Shown in pieces: positions 26,401 through 41,400 of a stretch of 64,000 nt of DNA. The notes under the pieces were generated by a model. It had not been told where the DNA came from and searched no databases. It saw only the letters and a program-made list of their open reading frames with translations. The stretch covers positions 6,956,501-7,020,500 of the forward strand of contig LR990053.1 of NCBI GenBank assembly GCA_905147135.1, in the 5' to 3' direction. The translations under genes and the position numbers were made by a program. Numbering within the stretch: position 1 is the first letter of the stretch; the number at the start of each line of letters is the position of its first letter. This DNA is from Blastobasis lacticolella (lineage: Eukaryota > Arthropoda > Insecta > Lepidoptera > Blastobasidae).

Positions 26401-29400
26401 AAATTCGTTCAGTAGTTTTTTTGGGTGATGCGCGAACAACATTAAAAAAAAAAAATCTTACGTCCTAAAATACTATCCTGACTATTTTTTCTGAAATATC
26501 TTCAATGTATAGATAAACAAGCCACTTACGTCATTGTCGAGTAGGTTGAACATGCCTATTTGGGCTAATTGCAACGATTCCGCGAACTTGTCCTCCGCCT
26601 GCCGGATTTCGTCGTCTGCAATGTGAGCACCTGATGTATGCACCCTCGCACGTGCAAATTCGTGACACGTGCAAGACGTTGCGTGCACGTTGTATACATA
26701 GCAACAGCGTTCGAGAGCATACATATACATGTTTTATGTAAAGGAAGATTTATATTTCACATAATCGAAAACGAAATTGAAAAGAAAAATATGCATAGGA
26801 AAATCAGAAACTTACAAACATAAGTTTATTCACAAAATCAAAATAAAGTAAATAAAAAAAATATACAGACCAAACAGCAAAAAGAAAACAAACGGCAAAT
26901 GTACGAGCGGTGACGTCACGGGGGCGTTGGCGGGACGGGCGGGGGACATGGAAGAAACAAGCTGCCATTATAATACTAGCAATTTTCAGTAGAGGGGACT
27001 GACATACAATAGAAGACTATCTTGATACAATATGATGATTGACGATCATGATGACGACAAGTTTACCTGTCCAGTTTAATTTACGGCAAATTGGACTTAT
27101 TGAATATTCTTGGCTTTTAGAAAATGGCCCGAATTGTTACACTGCATGGAGCAAATAACCAGTGGAGAGCGAATGGGCATGATATTGTTTTAGACATTTG
27201 TCACTCATTTGCGGTAGGGGAGAGGTGTCTCTGAATTAAATTTTAGTTATGTTAGTCACTATAATATGAAGTGTAGACTTAAAACACCGGTCATTTTTGT
27301 TTAAATAATAGTGAATGTGCTTTTACGGGTGGGATGAACCGTGAATCTGTAGGTTTACGAGTGATTAAACCTGTGTTGGCGGATGTTATACTATTACAAT
27401 TAGTATGGATGGTATACCAAACCATCACTTGAAATTGGCTAATAATTTACTGTTTTTTTTTTATTATATGCGCAGGGCAGATCTGTAGATAGATAGATAG
27501 ATATACTCTTTATTGCACACAAAATTACAAAAAAGAAAATCGCTCGAATAGATCTCGACCTGAACTTCATTTTTAATTTATTGTTATCATCTGTTACCAG
27601 GAGGGCTCTTCTTCCTTTTGCAGATGATTTAATTATGTAAAACAACTAAAATGAATGGTGCAATCATTACCACATTGTGAATTGTAGCTTACTTCAACGC
27701 ATTACTACAGTTAGTCTACACACATTGACATACCCTGCCTTGGCGTGGAGCTGTGGCTCGGACTCATATACGGACTTATCCTACCCACGCCTTACATTGA
27801 GAAAAGATAAGCAAATTAAAGTATAAAATATAGAAACGAACCAAAAACATAGAACAGTAGAAAATAAAAGTAAATTATAAAATATCGTATATTTAGAATT
27901 AAGACAAGAACAAACTTAAGAAATATCTTATAGACTTTGAAATATTGGAGAATAGAAGCCATGTCTTCTCATATATTCAGAGCTTCAAACTTGAATTTTA
28001 GATTCTGGTACACAGAATCCGTGCGGGAAGGAAAGAGGCGTGGCATTTATGGGAACTGACATTGTATTTGTCCGTGTTACAAGCGCCCTCACGTACGACG
28101 CTTCATAACAGTCCACAGCAAAACTTACGGCCTCTCCCACGAAAGAGAAGGTTATTGCCATAATCTCCACGCTTGGTAGGCGGGTTGGAGATCGCAGTGT
28201 TATAAATATAACGATGGAAAACGCTGCTCCCCATTTGCCAGCCTATGGAGACTAGATATTTTCCCCCGAAAACATTAGTCGGCTCATACGACACCCACGA
28301 GTGTAAGGGGTTGGTGCTATTCTACTCTGCCGGACACCACACAGCCACGGACACCAATGCTGATAATATTTTGAATTTATAAAACTAAAAATCTTGATGG
28401 TTGCCAGCGGGATAACAAAATGTTTTACGCTCGACAGATAAAACGTAGATTGCCGTGATAAAACGAAAAGGATTGTAAATAAAGATATTCACCTTTCGCT
28501 TGTCTTCGCCGTTTGCAATCGAAGTCAAGTCGGCGCCCCTGTAGTTTCTTCCGGTGGTGCTGTGGACGATAACAGTAAATTAATTCCAAGTACCCACACC
28601 TTTGCTCAGTTCTAACATTGAATAAGATCTTATCTTTGCTAATTAAATACAGCGAGACACGATAGTAGTATCTTGTGAAAACAAATTAACGACAATCTGT
28701 CATATCAATTGAAGAAATTTACACTCTTAGAACATAGAGGCATATAAAGTTATGTGGAGAAGTAAACAGAACAATCATGGAGGTTAGGTGATTTTACCGT
28801 ACACGTTGTGCTGGTGAACTATTCAAAACAGTAAGTCAGTGGAGCTCTCACAAGAGAATTTCCAACATAAGACTCTTGAAGTTCTTTAAGGTATGAAATT
28901 CCCGACCTTGGTCTCTACCGTGCCCCTGCACAGAATATGAATACTAAACTAACATAAATAGGGTTCAAAGTGCCTATATTATGTCAAATCCTTCGACCGT
29001 GGAATAATTGGCAGAATCCGACGCTCAGGAAAAAGACAAGCTACTAACTAAGCAACCAGTAGAGTTCAAGCCATGAACACAGAGCTGATTTAAAAATACG
29101 ACCTCGTTATTAAGATTTTTTATGACGAAGTCGACGATTTGTTTACATTTTGTGTGTTGTAGATCCATCACTGCCGTGCCCAACTATGCCTCGCGTGCTG
29201 TGCTACCTTCAGTACGCACGCCAATGGTTTACCGTCCCTGGGCTAAGCTACGGTAACCGCTAACAGGCGGGTCGAACATTTGTATACGAATTTTTCGAGC
29301 CGCACCGTAAAAATTCGAGCGACATTTATACTACAATGTATGAACAATAATACATACAACCTACTCACTTAATATGTACAGTATGATTTCTATTTAGGTT

Positions 29401-32400
29401 TAAAATGATCAGTTGATGACCTGTTCAAATAAAACTATTATTTGATTTCCGTGTCTTATTAAAGTCACAGTTAGGTACTACTATGATAGATAGATGGCTG
29501 ATGGGGCAATAAAGTTCTCGAATGGCGACCACGTTCCGTAAGACGCAGCGTTAGTAGGCCTCGCACAAGGTGGACCGACGACCTGCTAAAGATCGCAGGT
29601 CCAAGCTGGATGCGGAAGGCACAGGACCGGCCTTTGTGGAGATCTCTGGGGGAGGCCTATGCCCAGCAGTGCGTCTTTCGGCTGATTTGATGAGGTACTA
29701 CTAGGCACAAAAACTCACCATGACTTCCTTCAGGTCTTTCATTTGCAGATGGTGCAGCGGCTCGAGGAAGCTCTGCTTGATATTGTCGTCGAGGGAGTAC
29801 TTCACGTCGGCCATCTGCTTGAGAGCCTCGCCCATCTCGACCAGGCATTGTGCTGGAATGGAGTACGCGGGGTGTTATTTGTGGAGAGGTGAGTAAGGTC
29901 CGATGTTAGGTAATAGCTTCTTAGAGAGATTAAATCCCCGTAGATGACGAAAATAATAATACAATTTGCCGTAGTAATAGTAATAGTTTGGAGAGAAGAG
30001 CAAAATTGACTCGACATTACATCGAAGATATCACAGCGACAATGGAATCACATCTGAGCTTCAGAAAGTGGGTGGTATGGTACACCGACATTTGAATTCC
30101 GTCATAGGCTATTTATCTTGTATTTTTTTTTTATTACTTTACTAGCCAGGCATTTGACCGCCACCTCACCTGGTGGTAAATGACGATGCGGTCTATGATG
30201 GAACATGCCTGTCTAGGAACAGCCTATTCACTCTAGCCTTGAAGGCATCCAGATTATATTGATCAGGGAACACACTCGCAGGCAACGCATTCCACTCCTT
30301 AGCCGTACGCATTATAAAAGTCGAGCCAAAGTTGGAAGAGTTGGAAGATCCACGACATAAGGATGAAGCGCTCGCCCGGATCGGAAAGGGGCCGGCGGAA
30401 TGAGGTCGTGCAACTGCTTCGCACACTCTCCGAAGTGCAACCTGTAGAAAACCGACAAACGCGCAACCCTACGCCGATGCTCGAGGCTCTGCAGCTTAGC
30501 CTCAATTAACTGCGGATCACAAATTAATCTCTTTGCCCGTTTTTCCACCGAATCCAAAGCAGCCAGTTGGTATTTGGCTGATCCATCCCAGAGGTGGCAG
30601 CAGTACTCCATGCAAGATCGGACTTGTGCTTGATATAATTGAAGCAACTGCCTTGAAGTGAAGTACCGCTTGACCTTCGAGAGGATTTCAATTTGTATGA
30701 AAATGATGATGAATGTGGAAGAAGCGAGAGATTTGTCAGGACCGTAGTAGGTGGAACAATGTGGTCTCTGCCTACCCCTTCGAGAAAAAGGCGTGACTAT
30801 GTGTGTTTGGACTACAAAGGATCCGGCATCAACGTCAGAAATAATTTATACATACGTTTAAAACTCCAAATTAGAAAAATCGTCGTTTCTCCTAATGTTG
30901 CCTTTTAAACTTATAGACATTTGTCATCATAAAAAACTCTTAAGTTTACATATATCAAGGTAATTTTCAATCCACAAGTCATCACAATGTTAATCCGCCA
31001 CTAATTTGTTTACTGCAATTAAACCCGAGTGTTGATTACGGCCCTTTTAGATATCCATTACGTGCGGTAACCAAAACAAGCCATCCATCTTGGCTAACCA
31101 GCGCCGTCAAAGAAATGTGAAATGATCAAACAAAACATTTACCCAACAGGAGTAACAGGTAGGTAGCGAAAACAAAAGTTGTCGGGGTTTTGGAAAGTTA
31201 AATGAAACGCGATGCGGTGCCGGCGCGCCTGCGAACCTGGCAAAGGTAGCATCGATCAAAGGTGAAATACCGGAGAACTTTCTATGCCAATAACGCGACC
31301 CAGAAAATCGCTTTATGACGCCACTCGTTCCAACTTTAATGTGGTCAATATTGAGCGACTCATCCAGGCAACGGATATCCGTTAGTATATACTATATATT
31401 AAAACCATTGTCGTAAATCAACCTACTTACCTACCAACGACACGAAAAAATTGAAAAATTGTATTTTAAATTATAGCGATCGAATAAGCGGCTAGGTCCG
31501 CTAGCCTCTGAGGCAGTAGTCGCCTTCTCGAACCCGAAAGTCTCGAAAATCGAAGGGGTTGGTGCTCTACTATTCTACCCTTACTCTATCGCCTCTACCG
31601 GACACCACACGACAAGTTACTTCGCTCAGCTACTTTTTTATGTTATACAGCAGACAAATAGGCAAGCGGGCAACCTGATGGAAAGTGATCATCGCCGCCT
31701 ATGGGCATCAGCAATACCGGGGGTCGTTGTGTTGTCCGCCGTGAGGACTAATATGAATTGCTCATGCTTACCTATTAATGGCGGGAAGATGAGCGGATAT
31801 TTAAAAAGAAAAGAGCATTTTAGCGACACCGCTCATTGACAGATCTCTACTCTGCAAAGGCCTCAAAAGGCAGACTGGCCGCAGCATTCCACTACGTATA
31901 ATTCAACTGTTATATGACATTGCCTTGGTCAGAGATGTAGCCGCCGTAAAGTGGTGTTCTCCTTCAAATTATACTTTACATATTTTAAAACACGCCCACC
32001 AGAGCCATCCATCAACTCACCGAAAACAGTGTCCTCGCCCAGCTTCTTCCCGTAGTGCAGCATGCAGTCGCCAAGCACGCCGTCCGGCTGTGGGTAGGTG
32101 TTACTCTTTGCCTGCCCGCTGAGTTTGCTGATGCCCTTCACGGCCGCCATCTTGGCCCGCGCCGTCGGGTTTGGCTGCAGGAACTCTTTCGTTTTCGTCT
32201 GCAGCTCCTCGACTAGCTCACACGTTACGTCAGTTTTCTGGAAGGGTGAGAGCGATGTGTTATTAGTGCGGTGTGGACCCAAGCGTCTTGGTAATTATTG
32301 TTCGTTGGCTCGATAGGATATTAATTCAATAACATGGTTTTTAAGATAATCATTGTTACTTGCACGAATTGGATATGGTCCGAAAATATAAATAATATTT

Positions 32401-35400
32401 GGACAAATTGAACTCAGCGCCATCTAGACTGTATAAAGAAATCAAACAAAGCTTCGGCAATAGGTGCTAGATCTGATAAACAAAAACCAAACCACATAGA
32501 CACTTGAGAATAACCATAGAAACACTCAATTTCTGCCACACCGAGAACCGAACGCACGGTCTGAGTAGCACAATCAAAGATCTAGTTAGGCCATCCATTA
32601 TTGTATCTACAAAAAATACGAATCTACATTCCATGCGCATTTCGCCTGATCTGTTTGTTGTGTAGCCAATCTTGAACTAAATTTCTTAGAGCTTTTAAGC
32701 CTGTGGCGGTAGTCGATTTAATCGGCTCCGGCTTCGTCCAGAAATTTATTTTCAGTCGGACACTAGCCGCGGCTATTCTCGACCAACGTCGGGACTAGAA
32801 CATTCTAGTATCGCTGTCGGCTAAGGCTTCGGCCAGAAATTGACACTAGTGCCGATTTCGAAATATCGGTCCTAAATCAGAAATCCTGGGCGGGAGTTCA
32901 GTTTAGTTTTGACTACCGGAGAGGTAACTTCGGAGCGAATACCAAGCCCTGAACTGCGAGTACCAGCGACGTCCTACGACATCGGCGATATCTACGGACT
33001 ACGAGAGACTTGGGTTTGTAAAATATCAGCTTGACGTATGACAGAAAACTTGGAAGTGAATAAACTGTCGGAACCTGTCAATAGTCTTTCACTCCAAATA
33101 ACGAACCCCTAACACGCAACAGTATTAAATGAAAAATATCAGTCATCAGATTATTAAAGTACTTTCTAGCACTAGCTAGAAAAGCAGATACCACATAACG
33201 ACGGTTAACAGGCAATATCTCGTATCTCACATTTTTTCAAATGATTATTAATGCATTATAAATGCAGTGCCTGCTTGGCATTAACAATCATCCTCAAAAA
33301 AAGTGGTATGCGAGAAATTGCCTGTTAACCTTCAATAAACTATTTACTAAAACAAGAATACGGGAAGCCTGAAATGTGATTCGATAATTAATTATACTCC
33401 TATAGACGGTCGACAACAATCGAACAGTGCTGAAACCATATCCAATGCTTATTACAATCTCGAAACTGTTCTTTTTACTCTACAACGGTACAGAGCTACT
33501 TTTCTATTGCCTATTATGTTCAGTTTCTGAGAAACGAGTAACAAAGCTTATTATGGGAAGGTTGCACTTGCGCGACAATAACATAGAACAACTTATTTTC
33601 ACATGAAATAAATTAGACTGTTTCACAGAATGTTACGTGTAACAGTGAGCGGTGTTTTAAAACTACTTACTCTTTCCATTTCCACGAAGTCCAGGTCCAA
33701 TTTGGTGCCCTCGGCACCGCCCATCTTTTCTGTGACATACTGTAACAAGAAAAAAAAGTTTTGTCATATAACTTTGTATGTACAATACGATATCGTTGTG
33801 TAACCTTTATGGAACAATTTGTTGACAAATAAAGAGATTATTTATTGAAATCCTCAAAGCTCTATTCAATAATACAAGAATAACTTGCTTAGGTATTTCA
33901 TCTAATCTAGGTTATTTAAGAGAAAACTTACGATAAATTTTAGCCGAAGTACACGAGCGATGATATTATGGATTTTAATTGTATTATGTACTGGTGGACA
34001 CGGCGCGAATCGTTCGCGTGGCGTCCTACCCCTACTACCCTAAACAACCCCTAACCCTACCCTACACCCACTTTACCCTTTTTTTCTTGCCTTCCTCTTG
34101 AATCGCTGTATCTAATTTACTCCTGAAATCAAGATTTCGTTTTATATTCTTAGGTACAATAAATACGTCCGTGATTATTTCATAGGACGCTATAAATATT
34201 CACTAAATAGAGGGTCTGACAGACACGACATGATCCCGTCTCACCTAAAAAGTGCTAAGCAAAAACAGACCCGTAGAATGTAAATTTGAGGAATGACCAA
34301 CAATTACCGGCGAGGAAGGGGCGAGGCTAATTCAGAAAGGGTCGGCTCAGCGTCCCGCGTAGCGTAATACCGCTCTGGTTTATTTTCCTTTTTGTTGTAA
34401 CTGCAAGAAGTTACCGCGGTAGGTGCTGGTTCTAATACACAAGTTTGTTTAACTTTCGGTGTGGAAATTCAACGTGCGAATAGGTAACGAGGCAGACATT
34501 TCAAATTGTTGTAACGAGGGCCAAAAGGAGGATGAACTTGTCAATGGAGTATTTGCTTGGTTGACTGAAAATTTGTGTACCGCAACACAAATATTTTGAT
34601 ACATAATTATTCTATGTTTCAACACTTAACCCAAATATGTCAATGAAAGAAGAAAGGATTTTTCCGGGGTTGGGTTCAATGGCGAAAGTGGCACAGATAA
34701 TAAACGTTCTATCCTATTGGTGATTTCGGCTTTGTACCCTTCATATTACACTCCGTATGTATTACTCCTACGTTTACTCTGAGGAATCCATTTGCGGTAT
34801 TAGAAGAATGAATGAAAACATCAACTAGCAAATCAAATTCAATCCTATAACACAGCCAGTTGATCTCATAACCGAACCAAATCTGGCAAAACAGACTAGA
34901 GCAAATTCTTCGTGTATCCTATTTGGCTGAAAGCTACGCGCGGTTCGGTGTAATGGATGTTAAAACGCGTCCGCAGTGCACTTTCGGTACATTAATGGCC
35001 CGACAAAGGGCAACCGCGGAGTCCGTGGAAGTATGGGGAACAAAGGCGGGTCGAGGCCTAACCTTGGCCGAATTGCGATCGGAGTCCCCCCGCCTCGCCC
35101 CGCCTCGCCCCGCGCACCCCTCCCCCCTCACTTGTAGATGCGAAATTGAAATTTAAACATGACACCGAGATCAACGGCTGCGGGGTTGGCAACGGTCACT
35201 CGGCTAATTGCTGACTAAATCGGGTGCCGCGAGGATCTGCGAGTATATAATTTGGGTTATGGAGTCTTTTTTTACTCATTCATACCTATAGCTTAACGAC
35301 CAATCGATATTTTCTTAGTTATGGATCTTATACAGTAACAAATTCCTTGTGTAGGTAGTTGCTGAGATTAAACAGGTACTGAAATCATACTTGCACCACA

Positions 35401-38400
35401 TAGAGGCCTGTATACGCAACTTTAAATTAATCTGACCGATTATGTTAAGGGTACACGTTGTCGCCTCGCCATTTCATAAATACCTTTTCTATAAGCATAC
35501 CCCAACGTTAGATCGGTCAACTCCTAAACACCGTCTAATTACGACGCAGAGCCGTCCCCGGGTCCTCACTAAGTCTTAATACGTACAAAGAGTTCGTGGG
35601 GTCTGGGAAAAGCTTTGTTTTTCGTGGGGTCTCTCTAGAGCCGCGATCACGCGTTGTCGACCCCGCAAAAAGCGGGGCCATTCCGAAATGCGAGCGCGAT
35701 TCAAATCAACTTTTTACAGCCCAGCTTTAGATAAGCAAAAAGCGGTTTAGCGCTGCGGCATGTGTCTCCAGCGATTTGGTGGGATAATATAACAGTGCGT
35801 TCTATCCTTGTTTCAACATGGACCAGACGTACAATGTAGCTGGAGCCGCAAAGTAAATGAACAATTTAGAAGGCTATAACAATATAGAGTGCATTTCGTT
35901 CATGCGTTCCGCTTTAAAAAAAAAAAGCAGAACCTGACAACGGTATGTAGAAATCTATAGAAGAATCTATATTTGTTTCAATAAGCCAATTTATTCTCTT
36001 CACATTCTCGCGCTCGATAAGCGGGTAAAGGCGCGACAAGGATACTGCTATCTCTTTCATCTTAGTATTGAGAGAAGGAAACAAAGGCGAGCTATGTCGC
36101 GGGCACACTAGTGCTATCCGTGCTGTGGATAATACTTTAAGGTAAGCATTTATTTGAATTTCTCTACATAAATGAGACAATTTATAAAGGAAAGGGAATT
36201 CAGCAGCTCCGCTGTTTTACATTCTGTTTAAAAACCAAAACAAAAACTTGGATCCAAAATTATGTTAGAAAATATTAAGCTACCCGCTTTAAGTTTATAT
36301 TGCGTGACGATTCTCGGAATATGTATAAAGCGACTGGTTAGAATAAGACTGATTTTCAATCAAGTTCTCAAATGAAAAACATTTTAATAACAAGTTTTTA
36401 TCGCGCGTTATATTATAACAAGCTTTTATTCAACTCAGGTGTCCCCTTGTCTGTTCGTAATAAAACCTTGCAAGTTAAATTTGACCCACTTCCCGGTTTT
36501 CGATTGAGCTAAAATTGTTCGTACCTACTTATGTAAGTTCAGCGACAATGCCATGTTATGATACTATCGAAGAAGGTGGCAATAGGAACTCGCTATAAGT
36601 AGTAGGAGTATTAACATTGCACTGCCACCGAACTTACAAGAGGCAAAATTAATTCAAAATCAGGAAATGGGTCAAATTTAATTTGCAAGATCGATTACAG
36701 ATATCGTAGAAAGAAAAAGAAACTAACGTCACTTATGATAGTAGTGCCTACACTGTTTTTGTGTCGTGGTGTAAATACATACTGGGTTAAAACTAATATT
36801 AAATATTATAAGTCTATAATTACCTAATTCACCTAACAGTATTGTATCATACGTTGTCATGTATCATTAATTCACGATTACGACCTTGAATTTCGCTTAT
36901 GTAATCAAGAAGGTATTATTCAAACAAGACTATATACGCCGATATAAGTAGATAATTAGAATGACGTATGAATACATTGAGCCTACCTAAAAATATGTTG
37001 TTCAAGGATACAATCTGCTCCTTTATTGATCGGGATGTAGCCAGCGGTATTTGCTAATATTATAAAGACAAAATGTTTGTAAGTTTTGACGTTAGTAGAG
37101 TAAGCCTCTATGCCTCTCCGCATTTAATTTCTTCACTCCGAAATAGGTCTGTGGTACCTCACTGTGGGAGACGCAGGCTTCCTCGTGACTAATGTTCACG
37201 AGAATGTATTTAATTACTGATATATAAGGCACCGAGAGCCGATCAAACGCCGATCAACGGTTCAACACTGATGTCCCAATGTCGCAGGACTCCGAGAGGC
37301 GTGGTGAAGGCCATTGTAATTGGGGCACATCGATGTGGGGCGGCGCGGGTCACGGTCGCCCCCGCACCCCCGCACCCTCCCGGACCCAAGACCGCCACTG
37401 GGACAAGGATGCATCTCGGATTCAGGATGCGTAGACCTTCAACGGCGGGTGGTGGATGTTATACCGCGATGCGCTCTGATTTAACGCTCTGGATTGCGGT
37501 CGGCATCGGTGTTCCATTTAGCGTGGGAAACGTTTTGTGACTGGTGAATGAGGTCCCAGGTGTTGGGATTGTTAATTAGCCATCGAACCGTACTTCAATG
37601 ACCCACATTTTAGAATACGTTACTTTATAATGAAGGGCTCCGCCCTAGTGGACTGTTTGTACATATATCTTGCGAGTTTGCGAGTGGAGGGGAATAAAAG
37701 TCTCTACATCCATTCTCAAATTTTATCAAAATCGGTGCAGTGGTTTAGCCGTGATAATGTAACAGACAGTCAGAGAGAGGGTTACTATAGCGATCCGTCC
37801 CGGCTTCGCACGGGTGCAATTTAGAGTGGTCATTTGATTATACTTGTATTGTAAAGTTCGCCTAGTATAGACATTTTACTGTATTTTTTCATCATTAATT
37901 CGTCGAAGTCGCCCAAAGGACATCCGATGTTATGGCGACCTCTATCAATCGACTCATGGCAACCGAAGCCATCGGCGCGTGTCCTCCGAAGCACGAAATA
38001 AACATCTACAAGTACCAGTAGCATCGTAAGTATCGCACAGCAAAGCTCGACAGCAACAAGCAGAAGCCAATCAGAACACGACGGAGCCGGGGCTGTCGTC
38101 GCGAGCAGACTCGAGAAGTAATTAGTGTTACGCGCCAGCTTTGTTGCGCTCGTAAAATACCAGCAGCGATGTTTGTCATTTTAATTGTTCAAATTTCTTA
38201 AACGGTAGCGTGGATGCCTGAGGGGACCTTTTATCTTGGGAGATAAATTCCTCCCTGCTGTTTTCCCGGCGGGGGGAGGGTACGGCTTATCGGCGATCGT
38301 TTTTTGTCGACTTTTCCCACCGTGCGACTTTCCCCCCCAACTTATTTTGTCGGTCGAAATTGGCGATCCATAATGTGATCGTAAGATTGGTATACGACAG

Positions 38401-41400
38401 GGGTGGCCAAACTTTTGACCTATGAGGTCAACAATATTTCTTGGGATCGACTGCGGTTAACAAGAGAGTTATTAAACATTTTTGTGATATCTTTGTGTTT
38501 TCAATGGCAGATAAGATTGACGAGGCTTGTCGGCTGTGCTCTATACCAAGGTTTTACAGGTTTTGCATATTCACATCATTTTGAAAGAGGATAAGCCCTG
38601 TCCTATTTCAAAATTAAGTGACTTTTTCATAATTTACTATTTATTTTAATTAACTCTCGCGTGCTACCTAAATCGCCTTTGCGGTCGACCGGTATACCGC
38701 GGTCGACCTCTTGGCCATCCCTGGTATGCGGCAATATTCCCAAGGTCAATCGTAGAGCAATACAATATCTATAGGCATTGGATTAATGTGTGTCATTGCT
38801 TGAGAACGTTTTATTTTAATATTTTAATTTCACAATATTAAAGTGCTTAAACCGTTTAATGAGGTGGTAACTAGTTCAATGGAAAATCAATTGAGTATGT
38901 ACAGTTGACCGTTTTCAAAAATATTATTTTTCAAGTCTACATGGGTTGGCTTGTTCAGGTATTAATAGAAGTCAAGAACAATGAAGACAAATGGTTTAAT
39001 TGCAAACATGATTGACACACTCGTGCCCTTATTCATAAATGTTTAAACTATTCTAAAACAACGTTTCGTTACTTGTCATGCCACTTTCACATAAAAGAGG
39101 CAAGTAGGTTATTAGTGAAAAATGTAATCATTAAATTTAATTATTGACATTGATAATAACGATTTTGTCGCATTACAATAGGTACTATCACATCATCACG
39201 ACAGCCCGTAACAGTGCGCTGCTATTCAATAACTTCTTGAAGGCTTAAAGCAACCTCCACATTGATGGAGGGTTTTACCACGATCGCCAGGCTTGGCAGG
39301 CGAGTTCGAGACCCCGTCTTACAAACACTGAATAGAAAATGGTGTTGCCTAAGAAATTGTTGCCTTGTAAGTGAAGTGAATGAGTGAGTGAGATATCACT
39401 TATTACCAGGAGAGATGGCGGTCAAAAGCCTGGAAGTCTAATTTAAAAAAATGGGATACCTGTGACTGGATAGGAAGTGCTGGTGTTTAGTGTCAGCGGC
39501 ATTTTAGAAATTTTATTCGTGGGCGACACTGGCCTGAAAATACTTTGTCACCTCACTTAGGCCAGGAATACTTTAAATTCCTTTTAATCTCTTTACCGAC
39601 CCTCACGAGACCCTTTCGCCAAAATTAGCCGAAAACTACGACACAAAACAATTTACTAGGTACCACAGCCACTGCCACAGTAGAACATGTAATATTGTAA
39701 TTAGGATATGCGATAAGTGGTATCCGGTAGTTGATTGGCTAAACAAGTCCTTAGGAAATTGGGCTGACGGCGAACGCCATGCTGTATTATGAGTAAGGGG
39801 AGGGATCTAGGGGCGCGCCATTACCGGACCATCAATCACAGGGCCGGACTGCGCGGGATGACGAAGAAACGACAGATTAAGAGTGTTATCAAATGTTGAT
39901 CCGGCCAGAACCAGGTCGCGCGGTTATTAATCACGACGCGAGGGGAATTATGTAACTTATCAATACAAAGACCAGATATTTGGGTTCAAAAAGGCCACAT
40001 TAGCGTTTCATATTATGATTTATATTAGATCGCTCCATCGTAATTCCCTGATCTGCTAAATCCTGGACCATGGTCAAGGTGGACCCTGGGCCTACGTGCG
40101 CGAGGGTCAAACCGGGACATTAATGCCATGATGATTTTTTTATTTTATTATGAATCAATATTAGAGTGCCACAAACTTATCTGATCTGGTGGCTAATACT
40201 GGAACTAAGTGACGCCATTTTGAATTATCATGTCAATGTCAACAACAGCGACGCTGCAGATAAGTGTGTGCCCTTTTTAGACCCCCGATCAGATATATAT
40301 GCTTTCAAGCTCTATTATTTCATGACCTTTATACATGGGTGACCGAGTTTCGCTCGGGCCGTACGGAGCTCGTGGCCACAAAAGCCAAATGGAAATTATA
40401 ATCACAGTTTTCAAAGAACCAATTACCTTCTTACATAAAAGACATGAATTTATATAAATAAATGGTTATTGGAAAGCATTTCTCATTAATTACCATTCAA
40501 TTAGGTAAGTCTTTACATCGCTGACCTAGCCAGTCATGACTGTTTCTGAGATCAATACACATTTGTGTGTACAAATATAGCGTTACGCCTTATGGTTCCA
40601 CTACAATGTTATTAAACCTGTTTGGTCGTTTTTGCAATGAGCCGTTTTCAAGAACAGCTTCTCAAAAATTCACATAGATTATAATCATTTGACTATATGG
40701 GGCTATTGTTGTTATATGGCAAATCATTTGTGTGACAGTCATCATTCAAGTCATGCCTCAGAACAACCGTGTTAAAACACTAGTTATTTTTTAATATTTG
40801 CTAAAGTGATTGTACCACTAACATAAAGTTTATTTATTTATTTAAACCTTATGGACGATGAGGTACAAAGGCGGACATAAAGTTACACAGCTTTATACAG
40901 GGTGTCCCAGAAGTGACACGTCACAGTGACACCAGGGGTAGGTCAGCGTATGAGGCACCGAACCAGCCTAACATGACCCCAGTAAAAGTTGCACGGTTTT
41001 CGAGTTATTGCCAAAATAAAGATTTTACTGAATTTTCCCTTTTTTTAACAGTGCTACTGCCAGCATTCACTTAGAAAGCTCTCGAAGTTAGTTTTTTTTA
41101 TGTGTATGGAACCATAAATAGTTAATTAAGATTTTTGAAATGTTATTTTGTCAATAAGTTGAGTAAATGCTGAAAAATACGGGATTTATCTCGATTTAAA
41201 TTTTCAGCAAAAAAAGAATTTCAACTTTGACCACCTGTCGTGAAAAAAAAATCCTAGAAACGAAACGAGCAAATAACGTGGAAAAGTTGAGCATGTTATG
41301 CAGATTCAGAAATGGTACAATACACTGCAATAAGATAGGAATTCGTATAACTTTAACGTGCCCTATTGAACTAAATCAGAACTAGGAACCCCGCAAGCTG

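Noticed and set aside
28493..28560. Reading of endophilin exon 5 as [20 protein letters not shown]
   Set aside because: That frame does not fit the phase from exon 4; the [14 protein letters not shown] frame fits both junctions and the family.
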